Assembly (NCBI RefSeq): GCF_029962835.1
Contig: NC_080573.1
Coordinates: forward strand, 34,837,001-34,901,000
Direction of reading: 5' to 3'
Source of the DNA: Magnolia sinica
Lineage: Eukaryota > Streptophyta > Magnoliopsida > Magnoliales > Magnoliaceae
Length of the DNA stretch: 64,000 bases
In this document: positions 45,748 through 56,310 of the stretch, one piece after another
How the letters are laid out: each line of letters begins with the position of its first letter
Position numbering within the stretch: position 1 is the stretch's first letter
The notes under the pieces: model-generated
Database searches by the model: none
What the model saw: the letters and a program-made list of their open reading frames with translations, nothing else
What the model was told of the DNA's origin: nothing
Made by a program: the position numbers and the translations under genes

Positions 45748-46319
45748 ACTTGGATTTTGAGAATGGTAAGTGTGTGTGAAATGTGAAGAGGAGACGGCTA
45801 TTTATAGCCTTCTCCAATGGCAATGTGGTTATTGTTGGTTTTGAGGGGGGCAAATGCTAACATGGAAGCTTGGGATTGGTTGAGGGGAGAGGAATGCCAC
45901 ATAACATGCTATTATTAGCTCTTGGTGGTTGGTGAGGTTGGTAAAGATGGTAAATAAGGGGGGTAAATTCATCTGAAAGTTGACTTTGGGACAAGAGACA
46001 GCTATTGCTCAGAGACATAGCTATCCACTTCTGGAGTGGTAGTCCGAATACCGCCCGCGCCTAGTTTGGCTCGGGATTTAGTCGGTGGGCCTCGCTTGTT
46101 GCTCAGGTTCGTTCGAGAGTCTCCTTTCAGGCTTTTGGACTTGGATCTGATTCGGATTAGGTTTTAGTTTGGATCAGGGTTCGGATTACGGTTTGGTTTG
46201 GAATTCAGATTAGGGTTTGGATCAAGGTTCAATTCGGGTCAGGGTTTGGTTCGGATTTGATCATGATACTCAGATTGTCTTAGCTTTCTCAAGATTTTAG
46301 CTTGCGTGGGGTGTCTACA
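45032..46319 (-). mobile_element. Tat-type LTR (isolated, about 1.3 kb)
   Basis: On the minus strand it begins tgtagacaccccacgc, a start shared by many plant Tat LTRs, and ends gtggcta beside the PBS. It contains a CT microsatellite (45664-45745) followed by gaatggtaagtgtgtg, and a degenerate ggatcagggttcggatt repeat near 46150-46260. No second copy or internal region lies in the window. Confidence 0.7.
45664..45745. repeat. CT-rich microsatellite
   Basis: Two runs of ct repeats separated by about 30 bp of pyrimidine-rich sequence inside the Tat-type LTR. Confidence 0.95.
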
Positions 46320-47695
46320 TATGTTGATCTCAGACATGCTAAACTTTTTACTCACCATGAAATAATCAATTTTTTTTATAGCACTGCCTAAGCGACTATT
46401 TCATGTCATATAACGACCTCCTCAATCTGCAAACCTTGTTCTTAACCCATTGCATTTTGAAACTTTCTGATTACTTTATGTAAATCTGTTCTACCAATTC
46501 TACGTGCAGGAAGTCAACACCTTGAGGTTGGTGAAAACCTCGAATTTACTTTTTATAAAATAAACCCACACCTTTCAGGAGTAGTCGTCTATGAACGTAA
46601 CAAATCATAATGATCCTCTATAAGAAAAAACTACGAGTGATGGCCCTCATACATTAGAAAGTACATAATTTAGAACTCCATTACATGTTTCCTAAATTTA
46701 AAAGACAACATCACATACTAAAATCAATGCTTTTAAAATATAAAATTAAACAATGGTTAGAAAGTACATTCATGCCCAACTCGCTCATGTGGCCTAGGCG
46801 CGCATGCCACATACTTGCAGACGTGAAATCCACTTCAACTGTTATAGCTCCACCCCATGAAGTTGTCATGAACAACCTGTAAAGGTTACCATTCTTTTGT
46901 GCCTTCATGACTACAAGTGAACACTTTGAAACTTTAAGGAGATAATTGAACCCCGTGAATTTGCATCCAAGTGCCTCGAGTACTCCCATAGATATTAGAC
47001 TCTTCTTTAACTCAGGAATGTGTCTCACATCTGTCAAGATACACTCCATGCCATCAAATATCTTGATGTCGTCAATCTAACACCAACCATGTTACAGGCA
47101 TTGTCATTTCCCATAAACACCTAACCGCCATTGCACTCACTATAACTAGTGAACCAACTCCTATGAGGGGCCATATGATCTGAAGCACTCTTAAACAAAA
47201 TCCACTCATCATTGAAATACTTGGATTTTGATGCTGTTAACGTGTCACTATCACCCACCTCCTCATAAGAGCTTTTTAATTTCTCCTATCTCAACTTAAG
47301 ATTTTGTCAATCCTTCTTCATGTGCACTATCATGCCACAGTTCCAGTACTTCAACTTGCCTTTGTCCATGCCTAAGGATTTCGATCTCGATCGCGAAGAT
47401 CCACTATCCCGCTCACCCCCCCCCAAACCAATGCATCTGTAGAAGCACCCATGTCACCGCATTTCTTTCTCATCACCTTCGACTGAAGTGTGGAGATAAT
47501 GATCTCAACGCTAATGGTCATCCGACTGGTGTACAAAGAGTCTTTAAATGACTCATACGATTCTGGAAGAGATTTCAACAAAATACATGCTTAATCTTCA
47601 TCTTTCATCATCTCATCCACATCCAACAATTTACAAACAAGTCTATTAAAGTTACTGATATGGTCCTCAACATCAGCCCCCTTAGTGATTGAGGC
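46320..47695 (-). pseudogene. Ty1/copia fragment: gag, protease, integrase, then RT after a deletion
   Basis: Minus strand, from right to left: the gag end (47372-47581, LKSLPESYESFKDSLY), a degraded zinc knuckle near 47310 (YWNCGMIVHMKKD) and a protease motif near 47190 where WILDSGASDHM reads WILFKSASDHMAPH (catalytic Asp lost). Then comes the pre-integrase region (46711-47049: ILTDVRHIPELKKSLISMG, ASMWHARLGHM) and an integrase piece IDDYS.KVWVYFIKSK near 46560. Without the rest of the integrase it passes into RT sequence (EQIYIK, VCRLRRSLYDMK, LRQCYKKI at 46330-46505). Both ends are truncated. Confidence 0.85.
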
Positions 47696-48050
47696 AAACC
47701 CTAAGTGCAGGGTTGCGATGTAGCAATAACTCAGTGAGACAGAGCTTGTACCCATAGGGACTACTAATTTTGCAATTTTTGTAATACTTTAGAACTAGAA
47801 CTATCTTATAGATTTTGATTAAGAAGTAATGATATAATTAAGTAATGAAAAGAAGGAAATCAATAAAGATAAAAGTACTAGAGTGCCAAGGATCCAGTTA
47901 TAGCTATTCTTTATATTTAATTCTATTAATTCAATGATATGACTCATCTGTAATCGAAGTCCTATCCTATCCATCAGGGATAATAGAGCAGTTAAATCAT
48001 CATTCATATACTCAAAACAAATTTGAACTTCAATTCACTACCAAAAAAAT
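47696..48050 (-). other. Short retroelement end fragment
   Basis: Contains agggttgcgatgtagcaata and cccatagggactact, the reverse complement of the string near 58470-58540 (gtccctgtggattcgacctc, tactacatcacaaccct). This kind of sequence is common at LTR or leader ends of plant gypsy elements. The rest is AT-rich and unrecognised. Confidence 0.5.
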
Positions 48051-48526
48051 GACCAACACCGACAGTCGTATGGTAGTTTCCCTGACGACTTTTAGTCGTT
48101 GGTGAAACATACTGAACCATCAAAGTTTATTAACTCTTGATGTGGGTATTACCCTTACCTTGGGGATACCTTGATGATTTAATGTATATCCATGCCGTCG
48201 ATCTATTTTTTTAGTCCATTTTACAAGGTGGTATTAAAAATTAGGTAGATCCAAACATCAGGTGATCCACACCATAGGAAACACTAGGGATTGAACACTT
48301 ACCATTAATAATAGTGTGGTTCACTTTGGTCTTCGATTTGTCTCCTTTTTGGGTTCATGCCCTAAAGCTACCTATCAAAATGAATGGACCACATGGATAG
48401 ACCACATACATCATGGTGGGTCCCATGGAGCCCTGAGAGGACCGTCCGTCTCTAGCTGTCCTATTGGGATGCGGATTGCATCCTACCCCCGCCTCCAATT
48501 GGGATCGGGCTGGAGCTTTATATGGC
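48051..48526. other. Non-coding; partial MITE-like palindrome
   Basis: No gene seen. About 48160-48425 has imperfect inverted arms (tgatgatttaatgtatatcc against acatacatcatggtgg), structured like the element at 48527-48902 but more decayed. Confidence 0.5.
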
Positions 48527-48902
48527 CACCGTAATGTATGGGTCTTATCTACACTATCCATCCATCTTTTCCTATCATTTTAGGATATAAGGTTTAAAAT
48601 GAGGCAAATCCAAGACATTTGTAGACTACACTGGGGATTAAACTCTTACCGTTGAAAATTTCTTAGGGGCCACAGAGATTTTGGATGTAGCTGATTTTCT
48701 TTTTTCACTTAATCCATGCATAACTTTTTAAATAGGGTGGATGACAAATAAACATCACAATGGGCCCTACAAAAGTTTTAAACATTGCATCTTATGGTGT
48801 GGTCGACTCGATCCTTGGATCTACCTCATTTTTGGGCTTATTTCCTAAAATAAAATGAAAAAATTGATGAACAGTGTGGATAAGACCCATACATCATGGT
48901 GT
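48527..48902. mobile_element. Palindromic MITE-like element (about 376 bp)
   Basis: Inverted arms of about 90 bp: 48527-48619 (ccaccgtaatgtatgggtct) pairs with 48812-48902, whose complement reads caccatgatgtatgggtctt. No coding capacity. The arm sequence (tatccacactgtccatc-like) recurs in fragments throughout the window, including inside the gypsy LTRs. Target duplication and superfamily are unresolved. Confidence 0.7.
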
Positions 48903-49056
48903 CCACTCAAAGCTCCTATCCGTTCCCATCAAGAGACGTGCGCGGGTAGGACGCAATCCGATTTGTGCCTAAAAATAAGCACCCAAAAAACCCTAAAATC
49001 TCTCCTTCTCCGCGCAATCTCCTCCCTCCCTCCTTCCCTTCCTATCTAATGATGAA

Positions 49057-49250
49057 AAACTATTTAGATGCTTGTAAGTTGGGTAAGTGGGAAGTCACTT
49101 ATAGGGAAGTCACTTACAGGTGGTGTTTGGGGGAGAAAAATCGCCTGTAAGTAACTTACAACCTATAAGCCACTTACAGGCAAATCTACCAAAAAACTGC
49201 AGGGCGAGGGGGGTGGGAAGTCACTTCCCTGTAAATCACTTACATGCTCA
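49057..49250. repeat. PIF/Harbinger left end with subterminal repeats
   Basis: After the terminal repeat come many copies of a palindromic gtaagtnacttac-type motif (gggaagtcacttatagggaa, cctgtaagtaacttacaacc, agccacttacaggcaaatc). Mirror copies occur at 54205-54358. They are candidate transposase-binding repeats. Confidence 0.75.
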
Positions 49251-49466
49251 ACGGTCATATTTTTAAAAAGAGGGGAAGAGGGAGAAACGCACCAACCCAC
49301 CAACCACCATTATAGTCATGAAGCTCCAGCCAATGAAGAGGAAGCAGCAGTTATTGAAGGAACTCCAGCGAGCCTTCCGGTAGTTCAGCCAATCAACATC
49401 CTACAACACTATTACCGCAGCAAAGCTTCATTATTACCACACCAACAACCACCATTAATAAGCTTC

Positions 49467-49475
49467 TATAAAAAG
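49467..49475 (+). promoter_or_regulatory. TATA box of the PIF/Harbinger transcription unit
   Basis: tataaaaag followed about 30 bp later by ctccatctcaagctctctct, a CT-rich leader typical of plant 5' UTRs. No other TATA box is better placed for the transposase gene. Confidence 0.65.
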
Positions 49476-49499
49476 GGGATTGCAGGTTTCGTCTCTCCA

Positions 49500-51432
49500 T
49501 CTCAAGCTCTCTCTCTCTCTCCCTCTCTGCAATCTCTCTCCCCCTCCCTCTCTACAATCTCTCTCTGTCTCTGCAATCTCTATCCATCTCTGCAATCTCT
49601 TGCTGGTAACCTCACCGTAGTGCCTTCCGTCTCTTCACCTCTTAAAACGATAGGGTTTCATCCACCCTTTGCTTCTCCTTTAAAAACGGGAGTGGTTTGA
49701 CGTTACTATATAAGGCATGTTGGCACACCTGCGCACGTGCGCATTTTTTCACACCTGTTATGGACCTCTAATCCGAACAGACCATGTGATACAGCATCCC
49801 ATGAAAACGTTTAGGGACCAATTTGCGCCCTGGTTTAAAACTCTGGTGGGCCATAGAAAAGAGATGTAAATCAAGGTAGGAAAATGTTTTCTTTCTTCAT
49901 GGCCCATCAATATTTTAGATCAAAGTATAAGTTGGCTAATGGGGGTTTCATGGGGTTCTACATAACGTGGACCATTCGAATTTTGGACTCAAATCACGTA
50001 TTATGAGTTCTTAAAAAATGTTCTCAAAAGAACTCTTGATAAATGGTGCACGGCTGAGTATTATGCGGGAAGGAATCATGTGCTGAGTAATGCGTAAACT
50101 CTGTGGATCCACCATCATATATGTATTTGATCCACATTGTCCATCCATTTTAATATTTAATTTCAGACGAAGAAATAGATGGACGGATTGGATAAACTAG
50201 TTCTAATTTGGGATTGCATTGAAACTGGTCCTAAACATCAATGGTGCATCTTAAATATTTTTGCTTACATCTCATGAAACCAGTCCTAATTTAGTTTCAT
50301 AGCCAATTGTTATGTACTGGGAATTTCATAATTTGTTTTTGTTTTCTTGGTGTGTTTCTTTCATGTTTGCATTGGTTTTTGTTGCAGTTCTTTATTTTAT
50401 TGGTTTTGCCACTTATTTCTACTCACTGTATTTCTTGGTTTCTTTCTTTTCTTTTTGCATTATTTTTTGCTTGCCTTCTCTTGTTTTCTTGGTTTTTCAT
50501 TAGTTTATTTTCGCTGCTTTCTCATTCTCTCTCTTAGTTTTTCATTGGTTCACTTGTCATCTCAGTTTTCTTCATTAGTTTCTGTTCAGTCTCTTGTTTT
50601 ATTGGCTTAGTTGCTATTCGTAGGTTCCTATTTTCTTGATTTCTAGTTTCTGTTCATGGTTTCTCAGGCTTCCTTGAATTTTTATTATTTTCATTATGTG
50701 CTTTGGTTTCTGTTTACCACTTCTCTTATTTCTTGATTTCATGCATTGGGCTTCTGTTGGTGTGTTTTCTTTTCAAGATTTACTACATTAGTTATGATCA
50801 TGTTGGATTTCTTTACTAGCTTTTTTTCTTCGGCTCCTGGTATGGGTTCTCCTATCCACAAGATTTTCTTTTGCCCTGTAAATCTTCAGGGTCTTGAAAC
50901 CATTTCATAGCCGATTGGATAAATCATGTGCCGATTGAATATTTTTGCTTACATCTCATGAAACCAGTCCTAATTTGGGATTGCATTAAAACTGGTCCTA
51001 AACATCAATGGAATTTATTTCTCGCATTCCGCATGTGCTGCACATTTACCATTATTACATCTGGTCTTATGAATTGGAACATCAGTTGTTGCTTTAGAAG
51101 GTTGGAAGTTGGGCTGTCAATGGGACAGTTACCTATACTCGGGGTTGTTGCTGGATGGATTTGATTGCACATACACATGCATCTGGTCTTATGAATTGGA
51201 ACATCAGTTGTTGCTGGATGGATTTGATTGCACATACACATGCCACTTCTATGCATAAACTGTGGTCTCTTTGTATGGCTCGACCCAAGCACGACTTGAC
51301 TTTAACAAGGTCCACCACATGGAACCAACCTGAACCCAACTGTGGTCTCTTTGTATGGCTCTTTGTGACCTTACCAATTGTTTGTTTTAATCTTTAACTT
51401 ATCTTACTATATATTTATTCTTTGATTTTTAG
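49500..51432 (+). other. Transposase leader and 5' intron(s)
   Basis: CT-rich leader (about 49500-49620), then a long T-rich non-coding stretch ending in a good acceptor, tctttgatttttag at 51432, 13 bp before the transposase ATG. It contains dispersed repeats: 50205-50300 versus 50935-51010 (ctcatgaaaccagtcctaat), a tandem duplication of about 120 bp at 51055-51245 (catctggtcttatgaattgg) and ctgtggtctctttgtatggc twice (about 51259 and 51341). No coding frame is convincing. Confidence 0.6.
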
Positions 51433-51445
51433 ATCTATTTGCGAA

Positions 51446-52752
51446 ATGGATTCGAATTCTGAGATGGATTTTCATATGATGTCTACAATGACTACGACTT
51501 GTGCATTAATGACTATTTGGCTAGATAAAAATAATATGTTAGAAGCATTACAAGAATATCAACGAAATTGGACAGGCGCACAGGCTGCGAATGCGATTAT
51601 TAATGGAGTAGGGCTAACATGCTTCAACTACATTCGTATGCACAAAGACGCTTTCTTTAGCCTTTGTGATATGATATAAGAAAAGAATAACCTGCGAGGC
51701 ACATTTGGAGTATCACTGGAAGAAGAGTTAGTAATTTTTCTTCATATAATTAGCCATAATATTAAGAACCGTGTCATGCAACATCATTTTAACCATTTTG
51801 GGGAAACAATTAGTTGTCACTTTAACAGAATGCTTAATGCAGTTGTACTTTTACAACGCGATATTATAAAACCACCTAGAAATGGTGTACCACCCGAAAT
51901 AATAAATAGTAAAAGGTTTTTCCTGTACTTTAAGGATTGTGTTGGAGCCATTGACTGCTCACATATTCCAGCAATGATCAGTATAAAAGAGCAAACCAAT
52001 TGGCATAATCGAAAGAGATTTATTTTCCAAAATATGTCAACAAGCTGCTCTTTTGATTTAACATTTCAATATGTACTAGCAGGGTGGGAGGGATCGGCAT
52101 CAGATTCACGAATACTGGCAGATGCTCTTAATCGACAACATAAATTGATTGTCCCAGCAGGTACTGATCTAAGTAGACATATAGATATATATTTATTTAT
52201 TAATAAGCAGATTACATTTACATGACTTTTAAAGTGTGTTTTTTTAGGCAAATATTACTTAGTAGATGCTGGTTTTGCGAATGCGCCGGGCTTTTTAGCA
52301 CCATTCCATGGCGTTCAATATCATCTAAAAGAATTTAAGTAAGGTTGTCAACCTAGGACAAAGGAAGAGTTGTTTAATCTTCGTCATTCCTCATTGTGGA
52401 ATGCTATAGAACGCGCTTTTGGAGTATTGAAGACACGATTTCCCATATTGAAGATTGCTTCAGGCTATCCTTTAAATGCACAAGTCAATATAGTCGCTGC
52501 ATGTTGTATCCTACATAATCATATTATCAATGAAAAACATGATCAAGAGCTTTATTTTGAAAATAACAATGATATCGGTGATGGTGAAGATGAAAGTGAG
52601 ATGCATGAAGATGAAGGTAATGAGAGTAGTGAAGAGGAGAATGAATGCGACTTCCGAAATGAATCTGCAGCTGCTAGTAGGGAAAAACAAAGATGGAGGG
52701 AATTTCGACTTGGACTTGCATCAGCTATGTGGGAATCATATAAGTCAGAACA
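51446..52752 (+). pseudogene. PIF/Harbinger transposase (DDE/HARBI1-like), two in-frame stops
   Basis: ATG at 51446 (MDSNSEMDFHMMSTMTTTC) opens the N-terminal helix-turn-helix part. The catalytic domain has GAIDCSHIPA (Asp codon at 51953), GSASDSRIL (Asp at 52103) and LWNAIERAFG (Glu at 52409), so the DDE triad is complete. One phase-1 intron at 52161-52247 (gtactg..tttttag) joins PAG to KYYLVDAGFANAPGF. In-frame stops are TAA at 51677 and TAA at 52340, with the frame otherwise continuous. The C-terminus is acidic (EDESEMHEDEGNESSEEE). The reading runs into a TA microsatellite where the original stop should be. It cuts and inserts DNA at TTA/TAA-like sites in the family. Confidence 0.9.

Positions 52753-52793
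<41 letters not shown>
52753..52793. repeat. (TA)n microsatellite
   Basis: About 20 ta repeats directly at the C-terminal end of the transposase. It creates artefactual Tyr-Ile runs in open frames. Confidence 0.97.
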
Positions 52794-52795
<2 letters not shown>

Positions 52796-52939
52796 GTGGA
52801 TGCTGATAGAAAGATTATTGCAATTTATAATATTTCTACATCAATTTACAATTTATATAATATTTCTATATCTTATGTGGCTTTACATGTTTGTAATGTT
52901 TAAATATATAATGTTTTAAGGTATGTCATGAAATGCAAA

Positions 52940-53899
52940 GGCAAGCAGCAGTGGTTGAAAGGCACAAATTAACTGGACATCATACATGGATGAATGTATG
53001 GTAAACGCCTTAGTTGAGGAAGTATCGCTGGGAAAAAAAATCTGACAACGCTTTTCAAGAAGCTAGTATGAATAAAGTAACAAAAATTGTGATGGAGACA
53101 TTTTCTGTGCAAGTGGATGGAGAAAACTGCAGGAATTGGTTATGAACGCTTAAAAAGAAATATAACTTGGCAAAGCTTTCACTTAGCAAAAGTGGCTTCA
53201 GTTGGGATGAAGCAAGGAAATGTTTTACTGTTAGACTAGACGTTTGGGATGAATTCATCAAGGTGAAGTTCATTCAAAACTTGAAGTCATTCAGATATAG
53301 TGAAAACTAACTAAATTCCATTTATTTTATAGGCAAAACCTGAAGCTATTCATATCAGAAACAAGCCATTCCCACTGCTAACTCAGTTTGATATTGTATG
53401 TGGGGACGATTCTGCTACCGGGAACGCAGCACAAACCACATCCAAGCTTGAGGAAGAAGTCCTCCATTCATCTCATTACATGGATGACATCCCATTGTCC
53501 TCATACCCCTCTGGATCATATACACCATTTACACCACCCGATGATGTATATTTCGACAAAACACAAGGTCAATATCAATATGGCGAAGGAAGCGGTCAAA
53601 GGGATGTGAGAAACTCTGCTCCAAGGCCATTAAAGAAGAAGAAGAATGCCTCTATTGCATCAACTGTTATTGAAAAGTTTGAACGCATGCAGGAAACAAT
53701 GGATGAATATGTTTCCTTCAAAACTAAAACAGCAGGAAGACTATGGGATGAGTTGGAGAATATGACAACCATTGATTCTGACATGATCTATAGGGCCTAC
53801 ACATTCCTTACGGAAAGACCGCATTTTGGTTCTACGTTCCTAGATCATGTAAGTCCTATTCAAAAGAATGAATGGTTGGAGAGGATGATTCCTTGGTAA
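52940..53899 (+). pseudogene. PIF/Harbinger Myb/SANT-like partner protein (frameshifted)
   Basis: The translation follows the Myb/SANT-like family of plant PIF elements: an N-terminal trihelix-type domain (WTSYMDECMVNALVEEVSLG, then KVTKIVMETFSVQVDGENCR, LKKKYNLAKLSLSKSGFSW and WDEFIK). A 70-bp intron (53263-53332) precedes AKPEAIHIRNKPFPLLTQFD, and a C-terminal region with KKKKNASIASTVIEKFERMQ ends at a TAA (53897). Defects are one extra A in the run at about 53031-53038 and a TGA in NWL.TLKK (near 53142). The start codon is unclear. The partner in this family helps nuclear import and DNA binding of the transposase. Confidence 0.87.
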
Positions 53900-54204
53900 A
53901 AAATTTTAAATGTAATTTCTATAGTTAAAGAAGACATTGGTAATGTAATTTAATTATTAGATTTTCTATTAGTGTTTTAAGTTTATTCTTAATGCTTAAA
54001 TTGAGTTATTACTCCATATTATAGATATTTTGAATTTGTGGGCCCACTTTTATAGCCCACTTGATGATTGGTTTAGCTTAATAATTATCTCAAATATTCA
54101 TCTTGATGGGCTTAACAAAATAACATATTTGATCCTATGTTTTTTTTATATGATTATAACATTTTAGAACGATTCCCCAATCTAAGCTTTGCTCGATGTG
54201 AATA

Positions 54205-54358
54205 TACAGCTTTCTACCTGTAAGTAACTTACAGGCTATCCAAACAGAAAAACTAACTCACCTATAAGTGACTTACAACTTGCATCCAAACAGGTTACCT
54301 GTGACTTATAGGTAAGTCACTTACAACTTAAAAGAACTTACAGGCATCCAAACAGGCC
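54205..54358. repeat. PIF/Harbinger right end with subterminal repeats
   Basis: cctgtaagtaacttacaggc, tcacctataagtgacttaca and ggtaagtcacttacaactt are followed by the terminal aacttacaggcatccaaaca and ggccc. This is the mirror of the left end and is itself strongly palindromic. Confidence 0.78.
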
Positions 54359-54536
54359 CTAAAATCTCTCCTCCTTCACGCAATTGCACCCATCAAGTCA
54401 CTCTCTGAAGCTTCTTTATGAAGATCCCATTATTTTTCCATCATCTCAACCACCGACAGTTGCCATATTAGGTAACAGATGGAGATGCTTCTCTTTTCAA
54501 CCTTTTTTGTTCATGTTTTTTTTCATTTTTCCACAG
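54359..54536 (+). other. Leader-like sequence and intron before the F-box/LRR fragment
   Basis: ccctaaaatctctcctcc resembles a plant 5' UTR and has a near copy just outside the other end of the PIF element (48991-49020). After tgccatattag a possible donor gtaaca (54471) begins a T-rich stretch ending in the acceptor tttttccacag (54536). No start codon in frame with the F-box/LRR reading was found. Confidence 0.45.
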
Positions 54537-55256
54537 TCCGATTCACCTGTCATTGACATCGGGTTGACGATCTTAGCCCATGGGTGTAGATGGCTGGTGA
54601 AGTTGGAGGTGAGCAGGTGCGAGGGGATCCTATGATGGAATTAGTGTGATCGGGAAGTGTTGCCCCATGTTGGAGGAGATGACGCTCTGTGATCATAGGA
54701 TGGATGGAGGGTGGATTGCCGCACTATCATTTTGTGGGAATTTGAAGACATTAAGGCTGCAAAGGTGTAAGAGAATTGATTCAGATCCTGGGCCCATCAA
54801 GCATCTGGGGTTGTGCCTTTCATTAGAGAGATTGCAGCTACAATGGTGCCAGCTGTGAGACAAGCAGAGCATGATGGGACTATTTCTGGTCTATTGTGGT
54901 GTTAGAGAGATTGATTTTCTGGATTACTAAGGATTGGACAATCGAATGTTTGGCATTGCAAGTATTTGCAGGGTTTAAAATTTCTATCCTTGGAAGGATG
55001 CTCCTTATTGACAATAGAAGGTCTGGAGTTTGTAATTCTTTCTTGGGAGGAGCTTCAAAGGCTCAGAGTAGTCTCTTATAACAATATAAATGATGGTGAA
55101 GTCACTCCTGCCCTTGCAAGTATGTTTTCTACTCTGAAAAAGTTCAAATGGCGGCCTGATTCCGAATCTGTTCTTGCATTGAGTCTTGTAGGGATTGAAA
55201 TAGGTACTAAAGGTGGGAGATTACTTCTAGAAATTACTTCAAAATTCATTAACTGA
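54537..55256 (+). pseudogene. F-box/LRR protein fragment (RNI-like, At5g07670/At5g51380 type)
   Basis: The LRR part and C-terminus of a plant F-box/LRR (SCF ubiquitin-ligase substrate receptor) protein. In order: [93 protein letters not shown] and LSWEELQRLRVVSYNNIND, finishing near a TGA at 55254. Disabling changes are an extra G in cgagggg at about 54622 (frameshift), TGA after CQL (54856), TAA about 80 bp later and loss of one G near 54970. The F-box N-terminus is missing. It starts at an exact splice acceptor, so it is a DNA-level copy, not a retrocopy. Confidence 0.87.
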
Positions 55257-56310
55257 TAGGGTAATTAGGTTTTCATTATCCTTTTTTAAGTGTAAATTTA
55301 CTAACTATATTAAATATGTGTAGAGAAAAGTAGTTGTACAACACGTACTTGGGAAGGAACCTACTAACGTTTATAGAGATCAAGGTTATTAGTCAATTAG
55401 CTGATGATGACCACTTGGTATGCCTTATCTTTCTCGATATGGGAATGTATTTTAGAAATTTGTAATTATAGTTATTTTTCATTTTCTAATATCAACTTTG
55501 AATAAAAGTTGACTTATTATAGGTATTGGAGTTGGGAATGACTTTCCTCTCTATGGATGATATGAGCACTATTCTTGCATTGAAACGAAGGAAAAGATTA
55601 GGATTTGGGATGTGGGTGAAGATGCACAACTAGCATGTATGTTGAGGTAAAGGTAAGTAGTTACTAGGCTTTCTTTTGTTTAGGTAAAATTGGTTACAAC
55701 CTCCTAGTTATGAAGTCAAAAGGGTAGAATCCCAATTACCAAATCCTGACCCAAAAGCCCTGCCATCCCCTTCTTCTCTGAGGTTACTGCTCACTTGCAC
55801 CACTGTAACTACAGATTTGCCATAACCCCTATAACCAATTTGCCATTACAGTCACACCTGCCATTGTAGCGTTGTTGCTCTAAGAACAGCATTCCACATA
55901 GGGACTTTGATTGATCTAGACAATTTATATGGTTGAACCCCCATTTGAAAACCTGTCCTTTTGTATTGGCTTACAAGTGGATGACTAAAAAAAAAATATT
56001 GCCAACTGTCCACATGCAACTGGAAAAGCCTATTCAGTTTATGATTGAGATTTGTGTTTGTGTGTCCATTATCTATGCACAATTAGCCTGTCAGATGGAC
56101 AATCTGGATTTTTTTATGGTTTTTGAGGTATTAATTATAATTCAAGATTGGGTTTCTCTTTATGAATAATCCACAGCAAGTAAGGATCATGTGTAAAATC
56201 TTCTTGTTTTCTATATGAGTATTTCATATTGTTGAGGGTCAAATATTATCAGACCCTGTTATTGCCTGGATTTTCAAACAAGATATTGTTTAACAGCCCG
56301 ATTTAAATCG
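55257..56310 (+). other. Unassigned, with one exon-like block
   Basis: Mostly AT-rich. 55525-55650, after the acceptor-like ttgacttattatag and before gtaagt, looks like an exon. One frame gives EHYSCIETKEKIRIWDVGED after a stop and another is open for about 35 codons. I do not recognise the protein. A second short candidate (55324-55382, KVVVQHVLGKEPTNVYRDQ) is equally unidentified. Confidence 0.35.

Larger units (their letters stand above)
49057..54358 (+). mobile_element. PIF/Harbinger DNA transposon with two genes (5.3 kb)
   Basis: Left end ctatttagatgcttgtaagt and right-end complement cctgtttggatgcctgtaag form an imperfect inverted repeat. Between them lie a TATA box (49467), CT-rich leader with long introns, a DDE transposase gene (51446-52752) and a Myb/SANT-like gene (about 52940-53899), both on the plus strand. 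Two-gene organisation is normal for PIF/Harbinger (transposase plus Myb-like partner). Both genes carry a few stops or frameshifts, so the copy is probably dead but could have been autonomous recently. The 3-bp target duplication could not be fixed because the left terminus has decayed. Confidence 0.88.

Noticed and set aside
50307..50610. Three overlapping hydrophobic frames resembling membrane proteins
   Set aside because: T-rich intron sequence gives Phe/Leu/Ser runs in all frames, and it lies inside the transposase leader intron.
52753..52919. C-terminal extensions with Tyr-Ile runs after the transposase
   Set aside because: Produced by the (TA)n microsatellite, which removes the original stop region.
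55852..56169. Frames of 76-78 codons on both strands
   Set aside because: They overlap in opposite directions, lack motifs, and the sequence reads as intergenic.
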